Shown: positions 43,007 through 50,943 of the stretch, one piece after another | Layout: the number at the start of each line of letters is the position of its first letter | How positions within the stretch are numbered: the first letter of the stretch is position 1 | Assembly: GCF_019805165.1 (NCBI RefSeq) | Contig: NZ_RWIJ01000032.1 | Span: 1 to 64,000, forward strand | DNA: 64,000 bases | Reading direction: 5' to 3' | DNA from: Azospirillum sp. 412522 | Lineage (GTDB): Bacteria; Pseudomonadota; Alphaproteobacteria; Azospirillales; Azospirillaceae | Made by a program: the position numbers and the translations under genes | The notes under the pieces: model-generated | The model's input: only the letters and a program-made list of their open reading frames with translations | Told to the model about the DNA's origin: nothing | Database searches by the model: none

Positions 43007-43462
43007 ATGCTGTCGCCGGAGGACTATGACAAGGACCTGACGGTGGGGGAGGTGGCGCGCCGCTCGGGCGTGGCGGTCTCGACCATCCATTTCTACGAGG
43101 CGCAGGGGCTGATCCGGAGCTGGCGCAACCCCGGCAACCAGCGCCGCTTCTCCCGCGACGTGCTGCGGCGGGTGGCGGTCATCAAGGTGGCGCAGCGGCT
43201 CGGCATCTCGCTGGCGTCCATCGCCGACGCGCTGAACGCCCTGCCGCAGGACCGCTCTCCCGGCACCGCGGACTGGCGCCGCATGTCCGAGCGCTGGCGC
43301 GAGGAGCTGGACGACCGCATCGCCAAGCTGACCAAGCTGCGCGACAATCTGGACACCTGCATCGGCTGCGGCTGCCTGTCGATCCGCGACTGCCCGCTGC
43401 GCAACCCGTGGGACGAGCTTGGCGACGGCGGCGCCGGACCCAGGCTGCTCGATCCCGCCTAG
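43007..43462 (+). CDS. soxR: redox-sensitive MerR-family activator SoxR
   Basis: A 151-residue MerR-family protein with an N-terminal HTH (LTVGEVARRSGVAVSTIHFYE), a dimerisation helix and the [2Fe-2S] motif CIGCGCLSIRDC, which has the C-x2-C-x-C-x5-C spacing diagnostic of SoxR. Oxidation of the cluster by redox-cycling drugs or phenazines activates target promoters. GAGGGGAGGG lies upstream of the ATG. No soxS is present, so as in most non-enteric bacteria it should act directly, here on the divergent HPP gene. Confidence 0.95.
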   Translation: MLSPEDYDKDLTVGEVARRSGVAVSTIHFYEAQGLIRSWRNPGNQRRFSRDVLRRVAVIKVAQRLGISLASIADALNALPQDRSPGTADWRRMSERWREELDDRIAKLTKLRDNLDTCIGCGCLSIRDCPLRNPWDELGDGGAGPRLLDPA

Positions 43463-43584
43463 GCCTGCGGCCGTCCCACATTAAAATTGGGAGCCATACG
43501 AAAATAATGGGTGAAGCCGGCGCGGCGATGGTCCATGGAAACGGCCGTCACAAAACCCATCCGTCGCCTCAGGGGATCCACAGG

Positions 43585-44757
43585 GTGATCGTCGTCAATC
43601 CGCGGCCGGAAAGCCGTTCCGCCGCCCTCATCCGCCATCTGGCCGCCTGCCTCTCGCTCGCCGCCGCCATTCTGCTCCCGGTCCCCGCGCTTGCGCTGTC
43701 CCAACCGGAAACGGCGGCCAAGCAGGCCTATCTGGTCGATCTGTCCAGCGGCGCCGTGCTGCTGGACAAGAACGGGACGACCCGCATGGCGCCGTCCTCG
43801 ATGACCAAGATGATGACGGCCTACCTGACCTACGACGCGCTGGTCCATGGCCGGACGACGCTGGACACCGGCTTCCCGGTCAGCCAGACCGCCTGGAAGA
43901 TGGGCGGCTCGCGCATGTTCCTGAAGCTGGGCAGCCAGGTGCGGGTGGAGGATCTGCTGCGCGGCCTGCTGATCGACAGCGGCAACGACGCCGCCGTGGC
44001 GCTGGCGGAGGGGCTGGCCGGCAGCCAATCCGCCTTCGCCGCGCAGATGAACGCCAAGGCGCGCGAATTGGGGATGACCGACAGCCATTTCATGAACGCC
44101 AGCGGCTGGCCGGATCCGGACCACTACACCACCGCCCGCGATCTGGCGATCCTCGCCACCCACCTGATCCGCGACTTCCCGCAATTCTACCATTACGAGT
44201 CGGAGCGGACCTTCACCTGGAACGGCATCCGCCAGGGCAACCGAAATCCGCTGCTCTACCATCCGGTCAGCGTCGACGGCATCAAGACCGGCCACACCGA
44301 GGTCGGCGGCTACGGCCTGACCGCCTCGGGAGAGCGCAACGGGCGCCGTCTGGTGCTGGTGGTCAACGGCCTGCCCAGCCCGCAGGCCCGCAACGACGAG
44401 CCGACCCGGCTGCTCGACTGGGCCTGGAACAGCTTCAGGCTCTACCCCCTGCTGCGCAAGGGCGAGCTGGTCGAGCAGACTCCGGTGTGGATGGGCGAGG
44501 AGGACAGCGTTCCGGTGACGGTCGCCGACGACGTCACCGTGACCATGGCGCCGGCCGACCGCAACAGCCTGCATGTCGTCGCCACCCTGGCCGAGCCGCT
44601 GCCCAGCCCGGTCCATCGGGGCGACGTCGTCGGCCAACTGCGCATCGACTATGACGGCGCCGTCCGCCGGCAGGTCGATCTGGTCGCCGGCGCCGACGTC
44701 CCGGCCTCCAGCGGCCTGACCGCGCTCGGCCAGCGGCTGGGGCATCTGCTACCGTGA
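43585..44757 (+). CDS. D-alanyl-D-alanine carboxypeptidase (PBP5/6 type)
   Basis: A 390-residue periplasmic serine peptidase of family S11. Catalytic motifs: S72-M-T-K75, S132-G-N134 and K234-T-G236, in standard order and spacing. The N-terminus has a signal peptide (about residues 15-37, ending ALA). A PBP5-type C-terminal domain follows at about 275-370. It trims the terminal D-Ala of murein pentapeptides. I took GTG 43585 because AGGGG lies upstream and the signal peptide starts at once; ATG 43531 or 43507 would add a non-hydrophobic extension. Confidence 0.9.
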   Translation: MIVVNPRPESRSAALIRHLAACLSLAAAILLPVPALALSQPETAAKQAYLVDLSSGAVLLDKNGTTRMAPSSMTKMMTAYLTYDALVHGRTTLDTGFPVSQTAWKMGGSRMFLKLGSQVRVEDLLRGLLIDSGNDAAVALAEGLAGSQSAFAAQMNAKARELGMTDSHFMNASGWPDPDHYTTARDLAILATHLIRDFPQFYHYESERTFTWNGIRQGNRNPLLYHPVSVDGIKTGHTEVGGYGLTASGERNGRRLVLVVNGLPSPQARNDEPTRLLDWAWNSFRLYPLLRKGELVEQTPVWMGEEDSVPVTVADDVTVTMAPADRNSLHVVATLAEPLPSPVHRGDVVGQLRIDYDGAVRRQVDLVAGADVPASSGLTALGQRLGHLLP

Positions 44758-44764
44758 GGTTGTC

Positions 44765-44788
44765 GCGGGCCGGTGGGTGCCGGCCCGC
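44765..44788. terminator. bidirectional terminator
   Basis: Perfect 9-bp stem GCGGGCCGG (44765-44773) / CCGGCCCGC (44780-44788) around a 6-nt loop, between the convergent carboxypeptidase and hydratase genes. There is no clear U-tract. Confidence 0.6.
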
Positions 44789-44799
44789 TCACCCTCCGT

Positions 44800-45537
44800 T
44801 CAATCGACCTTCAGCGTGATGGTGCCCATGGTGCCGTAGCGGGCGACCGACCGGCTGCCCGGCTCGACGAAGACGGTGCCGGTGCAGGAGCCGGTGGTCA
44901 CCACCTCGCCCGCATGCAGCCCGCCGAAGCTGCGGGCGCCGACATTGGCCATCCACGCCAGCAGGCGGACCGGATCGCCGGCGCTGTTGCCGCCGACGAC
45001 CTCCACCTTGGTCTCGCCGTCGACCTCCAGCGTCACCGTCTCCTTCAGCGGGTCGAGCGAGCGCCAGTCGGCGATGGCCGGACCGACGATCAGCGCGCCG
45101 TGGTTGAACTGGTCTGCCATGTGGCTCAGCCGATCCTGGCTGCCGAAGCCGGCGAAGCGGGTGTCGACGATCTCCCAGGCGGGATGGACGGAGGCGACGG
45201 CGTCCAGAACCTCTTCGCGGGTATAGGGCAGCTCGCGCACCGGCAGGTCGCGGGCGAAGCGGTAGGCGATCTCCGCCTCCACGCCGATGACCTGGAAGAT
45301 TTTCGCCGGCAGATGGTCGGTGTTCTCGAAGACGGTGGCGGCGTTGATCGGCGCGCGGAACGGCTCGGCGTCGGGCGTGGCGGCGCCGACCTTCCAGGCG
45401 GTGACGGGGCCGAGGCGGCGGGCGACGGCGTCCTGGATCTCATAGGCCTCCGCTTCGGTCGCGGGGCGGCTGTCCAGCCCGGTCAGCCACTGGCGGGTCT
45501 CGCGCGCCTCGATCAGGGCCTCGACGGTATCGGTCAT
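44800..45537 (-). CDS. 2-keto-4-pentenoate hydratase-like (fumarylacetoacetase superfamily)
   Basis: A 245-residue protein of the FAH superfamily, hydratase/decarboxylase branch (MhpD/HpcG-like). Conserved features include AWKVGAATPDA, the metal-binding VEAEIAYRFARDL (Glu pair) and SGSC-like TTGSCTGTVF near the end. It should act on a 2-oxo acid with a metal ion. It is the last gene of the leftward seven-gene operon and overlaps the LacI stop (ATGA). In combination with the 2-hydroxyacid dehydrogenase it suggests a 2-oxo/2-hydroxy acid catabolic route with an unknown substrate. Confidence 0.82.
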   Translation of the reverse strand: MTDTVEALIEARETRQWLTGLDSRPATEAEAYEIQDAVARRLGPVTAWKVGAATPDAEPFRAPINAATVFENTDHLPAKIFQVIGVEAEIAYRFARDLPVRELPYTREEVLDAVASVHPAWEIVDTRFAGFGSQDRLSHMADQFNHGALIVGPAIADWRSLDPLKETVTLEVDGETKVEVVGGNSAGDPVRLLAWMANVGARSFGGLHAGEVVTTGSCTGTVFVEPGSRSVARYGTMGTITLKVD

Positions 45538-46622
45538 GACAAGTCTCTATGGTGGAGGGAAGAAGAGGGAGAGCCGCAGGATTGGCGGACGACCAGCCGG
45601 CTCGGCAGGATGATCCGCTCGGGCGGGCCCTGCGGGTCGGCGATGCGGCGCAGCAGCAGCCGGGCGGCGTCCTGCCCGATCTGCCTTGCGGAGGTGGCGA
45701 CGGTGGTCAGCGCCGGCCGGCTGAGCGCCGCTTCCGGCACGTCGTCGAAGCCGGTGACGGCCAGATCGCGCCCAGCCCGAAGACCGCGTGCCTCCAGCCC
45801 CAGCATCAGGCCGAGCGCCACCACGTCGTTGTAGCATAGAGCCGCGGTGGGAGCCTGCGGCCGATTCAGCAGATCATCAGCGATCTCCGCACCCGACCGC
45901 CGGGTCAGCGGGCAGCGCAGCACCAGATCGTCGGCCAGCCCGTGCCGCCGCATCGCCGCGGTGAAGCCGGCATGGCGGGCGGCATAGGCGGAATGGTCCA
46001 AGGTGCCGCCGACGAAGGCGATCCGCCGGTGGCCCAGAGAGACCAGATGATCGACGACCGTCTCCATGCCCGCTTGGTAATCCACCCCGGCATAGTCCCG
46101 TCCCCGGTCGGAAACAAAGCCGTCCGGAACGAAGCGCAGGGCCTGCACGCAGGGCAGCCGCCAGCGGTCCAGCCGGTCCAGTAATTCACTCCGCGTCCCG
46201 GCGGCGGGGCAGAGGATCACCCCGTCGACATTGTGTTCCCGCATCCGCTGCAGGAAGCGGTCCTGCCGGTCGGTCTGCTCGGCGGTGTTGGCGATGAAGG
46301 CGACGAAGCCTTCAGTGTCCAGCACGTCGTCGACCCCTGCCGTCAGCTCGGCATAGAAGGGGTTGTTCAGTTCGCAGACCAGCAGCCCGACCGTCTGGGT
46401 GCGGGCGGCGCGCAGGGTGGCGGCGCCGCGGTTGTAGATGTAGCCGAGCGCCGCCATGGCGGCCTGGACCCGCTCCCGCGTTTCCGCCGCCACCAGCGGA
46501 CTGCCGCGCAGCACCAGCGACACGGTCGAGCGCGACACCCCGGCCTGTCCCGCGACATCCGTCAGGGTGACGCTGCCCGCCCTCTGCCCGTCGGGTTTGC
46601 CGCTATCGGCCGGCCGGGCCAT
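45534..46622 (-). CDS. LacI-family transcriptional repressor
   Basis: A 362-residue LacI/GalR regulator. Its N-terminal HTH starts VTLTDVAGQAGVSRSTVS with the hinge helix near NRGAATLRAARTQTVG, followed by a periplasmic-binding-like effector domain (about residues 75-345). It sits within the leftward operon. The palindrome TTGGATCGATCCAA, with a central CG usual for LacI family operators, lies at the operon head opposite the MFS gene, so autoregulation is likely. Confidence 0.92.
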   Translation of the reverse strand: MARPADSGKPDGQRAGSVTLTDVAGQAGVSRSTVSLVLRGSPLVAAETRERVQAAMAALGYIYNRGAATLRAARTQTVGLLVCELNNPFYAELTAGVDDVLDTEGFVAFIANTAEQTDRQDRFLQRMREHNVDGVILCPAAGTRSELLDRLDRWRLPCVQALRFVPDGFVSDRGRDYAGVDYQAGMETVVDHLVSLGHRRIAFVGGTLDHSAYAARHAGFTAAMRRHGLADDLVLRCPLTRRSGAEIADDLLNRPQAPTAALCYNDVVALGLMLGLEARGLRAGRDLAVTGFDDVPEAALSRPALTTVATSARQIGQDAARLLLRRIADPQGPPERIILPSRLVVRQSCGSPSSSLHHRDLS

Positions 46623-46634
46623 GACGGCGGTGCC

Positions 46635-47573
46635 TCACACCACGGCGGTCGGCAGCGGCCGGCCGGCGAAGAAGGCTTCCAGATTGTCCAGCACAAGCTG
46701 GCCCATCGCCGTCCGCGTCTCCACCGTGGCGCTGGCCTGATGCGGCTGGAGCACGACGTTGTCGAGGCCGTAGAAGCCCTCCGGCACGTTCGGCTCGTCG
46801 GCGAAGACATCCAGCGCGGCGCCGCCGATCCGGCCCTCTGTCAGGGCGGCCAGCAGCTCCGGCTCGTCCACCACGCTGCCGCGGGCGACGTTGACCAGCA
46901 GCCCGTCCGGTCCCAGCGCGTCGAGCACGGCGCGGCCGACCATGTTGCGGGCGTCCGGCCCGGCCGAGGCCGCCACCATCAGGATGTCGCTCTCCCGCGC
47001 CAGATCGACCGGCGAGGCGACGAAGCGGTAGGAGACGCCGTCGCGCGGCTTGCGGTTGGTGTAGGCGATGGTCATGCCGAAGGCCTCGGCCCGCTTGGCG
47101 ATGGCCTCGCCGATGCGGCCCAGACCCAGCACGCCCAGCCGCTTGCCGCTGACCTTGCGGGCGAGCGGCATCTTGCCCTTCGGCCATTGCCCGGCGCGGA
47201 CGAAGCGGTCGCCCACCATCATCCGGCGCGACCCCGCGATCATCAGCCCGACCGCGAGGTCGGCGACATCGTCGGTCAGCACGTCCGGCGTGTTGCTGAC
47301 GCGCACGCCGCGGCCGCGGCAATGCTCCAGATCGACCGCGTCGGTGCCGACGCCGTTGATGGCGACAATCCCGAGATTGGGCAGGGCATCGACCACCGCG
47401 TTCTTCACGCCGGTCCCACCGCCGGTGACGACGGCGCGCACCCGGCCGGCGACCTCGGCGATCAGCCGGTCGCGATCAGCAGCGGCGGACAGACGGTGGA
47501 CGGTGTAGGCCGCGTCCAGACCCTGCTCGATGGCGGGCATCATGGGTTCGACGAGGAGGATTTCGGGTTTCAT
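46635..47573 (-). CDS. D-2-hydroxyacid dehydrogenase
   Basis: A 312-residue NAD(P)-dependent dehydrogenase of the D-isomer 2-hydroxyacid family. NAD-binding motif GVLGLGRIGEAIAKRAEAFG near residue 150; catalytic triad Arg in NVARGSVVDE, Glu in DVFADEPNVP and His in LQPHQAS. It likely reduces glyoxylate or hydroxypyruvate, or oxidises the imported hydroxy acid. AAGGAC precedes the ATG. Located between the ABC ATPase and LacI genes in one operon. Confidence 0.88.
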   Translation of the reverse strand: MKPEILLVEPMMPAIEQGLDAAYTVHRLSAAADRDRLIAEVAGRVRAVVTGGGTGVKNAVVDALPNLGIVAINGVGTDAVDLEHCRGRGVRVSNTPDVLTDDVADLAVGLMIAGSRRMMVGDRFVRAGQWPKGKMPLARKVSGKRLGVLGLGRIGEAIAKRAEAFGMTIAYTNRKPRDGVSYRFVASPVDLARESDILMVAASAGPDARNMVGRAVLDALGPDGLLVNVARGSVVDEPELLAALTEGRIGGAALDVFADEPNVPEGFYGLDNVVLQPHQASATVETRTAMGQLVLDNLEAFFAGRPLPTAVV

Positions 47574-47604
47574 CGCAATTTGTCCTTGATGGAACGGCAG
47601 GTAC

Positions 47605-48393
47605 CTAATGCGCGAGAATCTGGCCGAGGAAGCTCCGCGTCCGCTCCGATTTCGGAGCGGTGAAGAATTCCTCCGGCGTGTTCTGCTCGACGATCTCGCC
47701 GCGGTCCATGAAGATGACACGGTGGGCGACCGATTTGGCGAAGCCCATCTCGTGGGTCACGCACAGCATGGTCATGCCGTCTTCCGCCAGACCGATCATG
47801 GTGTCCAGCACCTCCTTCACCATCTCGGGATCCAGGGCGGAGGTCGGCTCGTCGAACAGCATCACCTTCGGGTTCATGCAGAGCGACCGCGCGATGGCGA
47901 CGCGCTGCTGCTGGCCGCCCGACAGCTGGCCGGGATACTTGTCGGCCTGTTCGGGGATGCGCACCCGCTCCAGATAGCGGATGGCGGTGGCCTTCGCCTC
48001 GGCCTTGGTGGTGCCGCGCACCTTCATCGGCGCCAGCATGCAGTTCTCCAGCACGGTCAGATGCGGGAACAGGTTGAAGCTCTGGAACACCATGCCGACC
48101 TCCCGCCGCACCATGTCGAGCTGGCGGTGGTGCGGGCCGAGTTCCACGCCATTGACGCTGATTCGGCCTTTCTGGTGGCGCTCCAGCTGGTTGATGCAGC
48201 GGATCAGGGTGGATTTGCCCGATCCGGACGGGCCGCAGATGACGATGCGCTCGCCCCGGTGGACCTCCAGGTCGATGTCCTTCAGCACCTGGAACTGATC
48301 GTACCATTTCTGGACGCCTTCCATGCGGATGACGACATCCGCGCTCATCGCAGGCGCGACGCCGTTGCGCGTCGGTTCGGTCGCCAGTGCCAT
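47605..48393 (-). CDS. polar amino-acid-type ABC transporter, ATP-binding protein
   Basis: A 262-residue ABC ATPase of the GlnQ/HisP family: Walker A GPSGSGKST, Q-loop FQSFNLFPHLTV, signature LSGGQQQRVAIARSL, Walker B VMLFDEPTSALDPE and switch His in CVTHEMGF. I chose ATG 48393 because GGAGG lies 8 bp upstream; a start five codons earlier is possible. Works with the two permeases and binding protein encoded upstream in the same operon. Substrate may be an amino acid or a 2-oxo/2-hydroxy acid. Confidence 0.92.
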   Translation of the reverse strand: MALATEPTRNGVAPAMSADVVIRMEGVQKWYDQFQVLKDIDLEVHRGERIVICGPSGSGKSTLIRCINQLERHQKGRISVNGVELGPHHRQLDMVRREVGMVFQSFNLFPHLTVLENCMLAPMKVRGTTKAEAKATAIRYLERVRIPEQADKYPGQLSGGQQQRVAIARSLCMNPKVMLFDEPTSALDPEMVKEVLDTMIGLAEDGMTMLCVTHEMGFAKSVAHRVIFMDRGEIVEQNTPEEFFTAPKSERTRSFLGQILAH

Positions 48394-48430
48394 GGTCCTG
48401 TCCTCCACCGGGGTTTGCGCTACGCTCGTC

Positions 48431-49240
48431 TTACGACTTGCTGGCGGTGACCGCCGCCGGCAGGTCGGTGCCCAGCCACTTCTGATGGATGGCGTTCAGC
48501 TCGCCGTTCTTCTTCACGGTGTCGAGGAAGCCGTTGACCCAGCCCAGCAGCTTGTCCTGGCCCTGGCGCAGCGCGACGCCCTGCACCTGGCTCTTCAGCA
48601 CGAACTTCATCTCGTAATTGGCCTGGGGCGCCATCGTCTTGATCTGCTGGGCCACCACGTTGCTGACGCCCAGCGCATCGACCTGACCGGACAGCAGGGC
48701 CTGCACGGCGCTGGCGTCGTCGTCGAAGCGCATGATGCGGGCATCCTTCGGCGCCACCGCGGTCAGCGACTGGTCCTGGGTGCTGGCGCGGGCGACGCCG
48801 ACGCTCTTGCCCGACAGATCCTCGGCCTTGGCGACCGGCGACTTCTGCGGGGCGAGCAGCCCGATCTCGATGGCGGCATAGGGCTCGGAGAAGGCGACCT
48901 GCTTGGCGCGCTCCGGCGTGATGCCGAGCGAGGCGACCAGAACGTCGACCTTGCCGGTCAGCAGGTAGGGGATTCGGTTCGGCCCGGTCACCGGCACGAT
49001 ATCCACCGGCACGCCCATGTGCTTCGCCATCAGCTTGGCGACGTCGGCGTCATAGCCGTCCGGCTTGCCGTCGCTGCTGGTGATGCCGAAGGGCGGGAAA
49101 TCGACCAGCATGCCGATGGTCAGCTTGCCCTTGCCCTTGATGTCCTCGACGCTCTGGGCGTTTGCTGTGGCGGCAAGGCCGACTGCGGCGGTCATCAGGG
49201 CGCCGGCGACGACGAGGCGGCGGGTGACGGTGAAGGCCAT
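48431..49240 (-). CDS. ABC transporter substrate-binding protein (family 3)
   Basis: A 269-residue periplasmic binding protein. Residues 1-28 are a signal peptide (cleavage near ANA). The mature protein has the family 3 signature region TIGMLVDFPPFGITSSDGKPDGYDAD (written here only as a landmark from about residue 41) and RAKQVAFSEPYAAIEIG. These proteins usually bind polar amino acids or opines. The third gene of the operon. Confidence 0.9.
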   Translation of the reverse strand: MAFTVTRRLVVAGALMTAAVGLAATANAQSVEDIKGKGKLTIGMLVDFPPFGITSSDGKPDGYDADVAKLMAKHMGVPVDIVPVTGPNRIPYLLTGKVDVLVASLGITPERAKQVAFSEPYAAIEIGLLAPQKSPVAKAEDLSGKSVGVARASTQDQSLTAVAPKDARIMRFDDDASAVQALLSGQVDALGVSNVVAQQIKTMAPQANYEMKFVLKSQVQGVALRQGQDKLLGWVNGFLDTVKKNGELNAIHQKWLGTDLPAAVTASKS

Positions 49241-49291
49241 GGGGGTTTCCTCCGGGTGCGGGTGTTTGTTGGAGCTTCAACGGGCCAGAAT

Positions 49292-49945
49292 TTAACGAGA
49301 CGGCGCGGCGTAGCGGGCTTCCAGCCGCTGGCTCAGCAGCGACAAGGGCCAGCAAAGCGCGAAATAGATCGCGGCGACGATGCCGAAGACCAGGAAGGGC
49401 TGGAAGGTGGCGTTGTTGACGATCTGGCCGGCGCGGGTCAGCTCGACGAAGCCGATGATGGCGGCCAGCGAGGTGCCCTTGATGACCTGGACCAGATAGC
49501 CCACGGTCGGCGGCACCGCGACCTTCACCGCCTGCGGCAGGATCACGTAGCGCATCAGGCCGGGATAGCGCAGGCCGAGCGACGAGGCCGCCTCCCACTG
49601 GCCGCGCGGCACCGATTGGATGCAGCCGCGCCAGATCTCGCCGAGGAAGGCGCTGGTGTTCAGCGTCAGCCCGACCGCCGCGGCGACCCACGGACTCATG
49701 TCGATGCCGATCACGGTGGCGCCGAAGAAGACCAGGAACAGCTGCATCAAGAGCGGCGTGCCCTGGAAGATCTGGATGTAGCCGGTCGATACCCAGCGCA
49801 GGGGTTTCACGTCGGAGGTGCGGGCGAGCGCCACGAACAGCCCGACGATGCCGCCGCCGAGGAAGGCGATGACCGACAGCAGCAGCGTCCATTGCACGGC
49901 GCTGAGCAGGAACAGGAACTCGTTGTAGCCAAAGGCGCGGATCAT
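49292..49945 (-). CDS. polar amino-acid-type ABC transporter, permease
   Basis: A 217-residue His/Glu/Gln-family permease with about five transmembrane segments. The amino-acid permease motif FQGTPLLMQLFLVFFG and the EAA loop region EAASSLGLRYPGLMRYVILPQA, which docks the ATPase, are intact. AAGGGGA precedes ATG 49945. It pairs with the homologous permease encoded 13 bp upstream. Confidence 0.92.
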   Translation of the reverse strand: MIRAFGYNEFLFLLSAVQWTLLLSVIAFLGGGIVGLFVALARTSDVKPLRWVSTGYIQIFQGTPLLMQLFLVFFGATVIGIDMSPWVAAAVGLTLNTSAFLGEIWRGCIQSVPRGQWEAASSLGLRYPGLMRYVILPQAVKVAVPPTVGYLVQVIKGTSLAAIIGFVELTRAGQIVNNATFQPFLVFGIVAAIYFALCWPLSLLSQRLEARYAAPSR

Positions 49946-49958
49946 GGCTCGGTCCCCT

Positions 49959-50633
49959 TCAGCGCCGGTCAACGGTATAGGCGAAGGCCAGCCGGTAGAT
50001 GCCGGCGAACAGGGCCGAGAACATCAGCGCCAGCACCAGATAGATCCCGGTCACCACGATGTAGATCTCGAAACTGCGGAAGGTCTGCGACTGGATGTTG
50101 TTGGCGACGGACGTCAGCTCGTCGGCGGAGATGGCGGACACCACGCTGGAACTCAGCATCAGCAGGATGAACTGGCTGGTCAGCGCCGGATAGACCGTGC
50201 GCAGGGCCGGTTTCAGGATGATGTAGCGGAAGATCTGGAGCGGCCGCAGGCCGAGCGCCAGACCGGCTTCGATCTGGCCCTTGTGGATGGATTCGATGCC
50301 GGCGCGGATGATCTCGGTGGCGTAGGCCCCGACATTGACGACCATCGCGATCATCGCCGCCACGTCCGGCGACAGCCGGAGACCGACCGTCGGCAGCCCG
50401 AAGAAGATCAGGAAGATCTGCACCAGGAAGGGCGTGTTGCGGATGATTTCGATATAGGCGTTGATCAGCCAGCGCACCGGCTTCGGACCGGAGGTCTTGC
50501 CCAGCGCGCAGAGGATGGCGACCACCAGACCGATGGCCATGGCGCCGAACGACAGCCTGACGGTCAGCCAGGCGCCGTCCAGCAGGTAATCCCATGACGC
50601 GAACACCGCGTCGAATTGAAAGTCGTAGGTCAC
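49959..50633 (-). CDS. polar amino-acid-type ABC transporter, permease
   Basis: A 224-residue homologue of the downstream permease, with RNTPFLVQIFLIFFGLP and the EAA loop EAGLALGLRPLQIFRYIILKPA. The start is GTG at 50633, directly after CGGAGGAACGCCC. It is the first gene of the leftward operon, facing the divergent MFS gene. The two permeases should form the heterodimeric channel of the importer. Confidence 0.92.
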   Translation of the reverse strand: MTYDFQFDAVFASWDYLLDGAWLTVRLSFGAMAIGLVVAILCALGKTSGPKPVRWLINAYIEIIRNTPFLVQIFLIFFGLPTVGLRLSPDVAAMIAMVVNVGAYATEIIRAGIESIHKGQIEAGLALGLRPLQIFRYIILKPALRTVYPALTSQFILLMLSSSVVSAISADELTSVANNIQSQTFRSFEIYIVVTGIYLVLALMFSALFAGIYRLAFAYTVDRR

Positions 50634-50943
50634 GGGCGTTCCTCCGCACCCGCGTCGCGCCGCCCTTCAAAAGGCATGGCTGCGCGCGGATCGCCTTTGT
50701 CCGCTCAGGGCTTGTGATCCGGGGGAACCTCACCCGGACGACAGGGGGCGTCCTTCGCGCTCCAACTGTCCGGACACGGTAATTGGATCGATCCAAAAGC
50801 GCAACGGGAAATGAGGAGGGTCACGACAATTCGCATGCCGGATATTTGACGGCGCCCTGTGCGGGCGGAAACTTTCCAGGGATACGCCGCGTTTCACCGG
50901 AACACCGTCAGCTGCGGCCGCCATCCTTGAGGAGCCTGCCCGA
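50634..50943. promoter_or_regulatory. 310-bp divergent promoter region with LacI-type operator
   Basis: No credible gene. The perfect 14-bp palindrome TTGGATCGATCCAA (50783-50796) lies near the middle. Its position suits control of both the leftward ABC operon and the rightward MFS gene by the LacI-family protein of the operon. Confidence 0.65.
50783..50796. promoter_or_regulatory. LacI-family operator
   Basis: TTGGATCGATCCAA is perfectly palindromic with the central CG step typical of LacI-family operators. Only this copy was seen in the gap. Confidence 0.65.
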
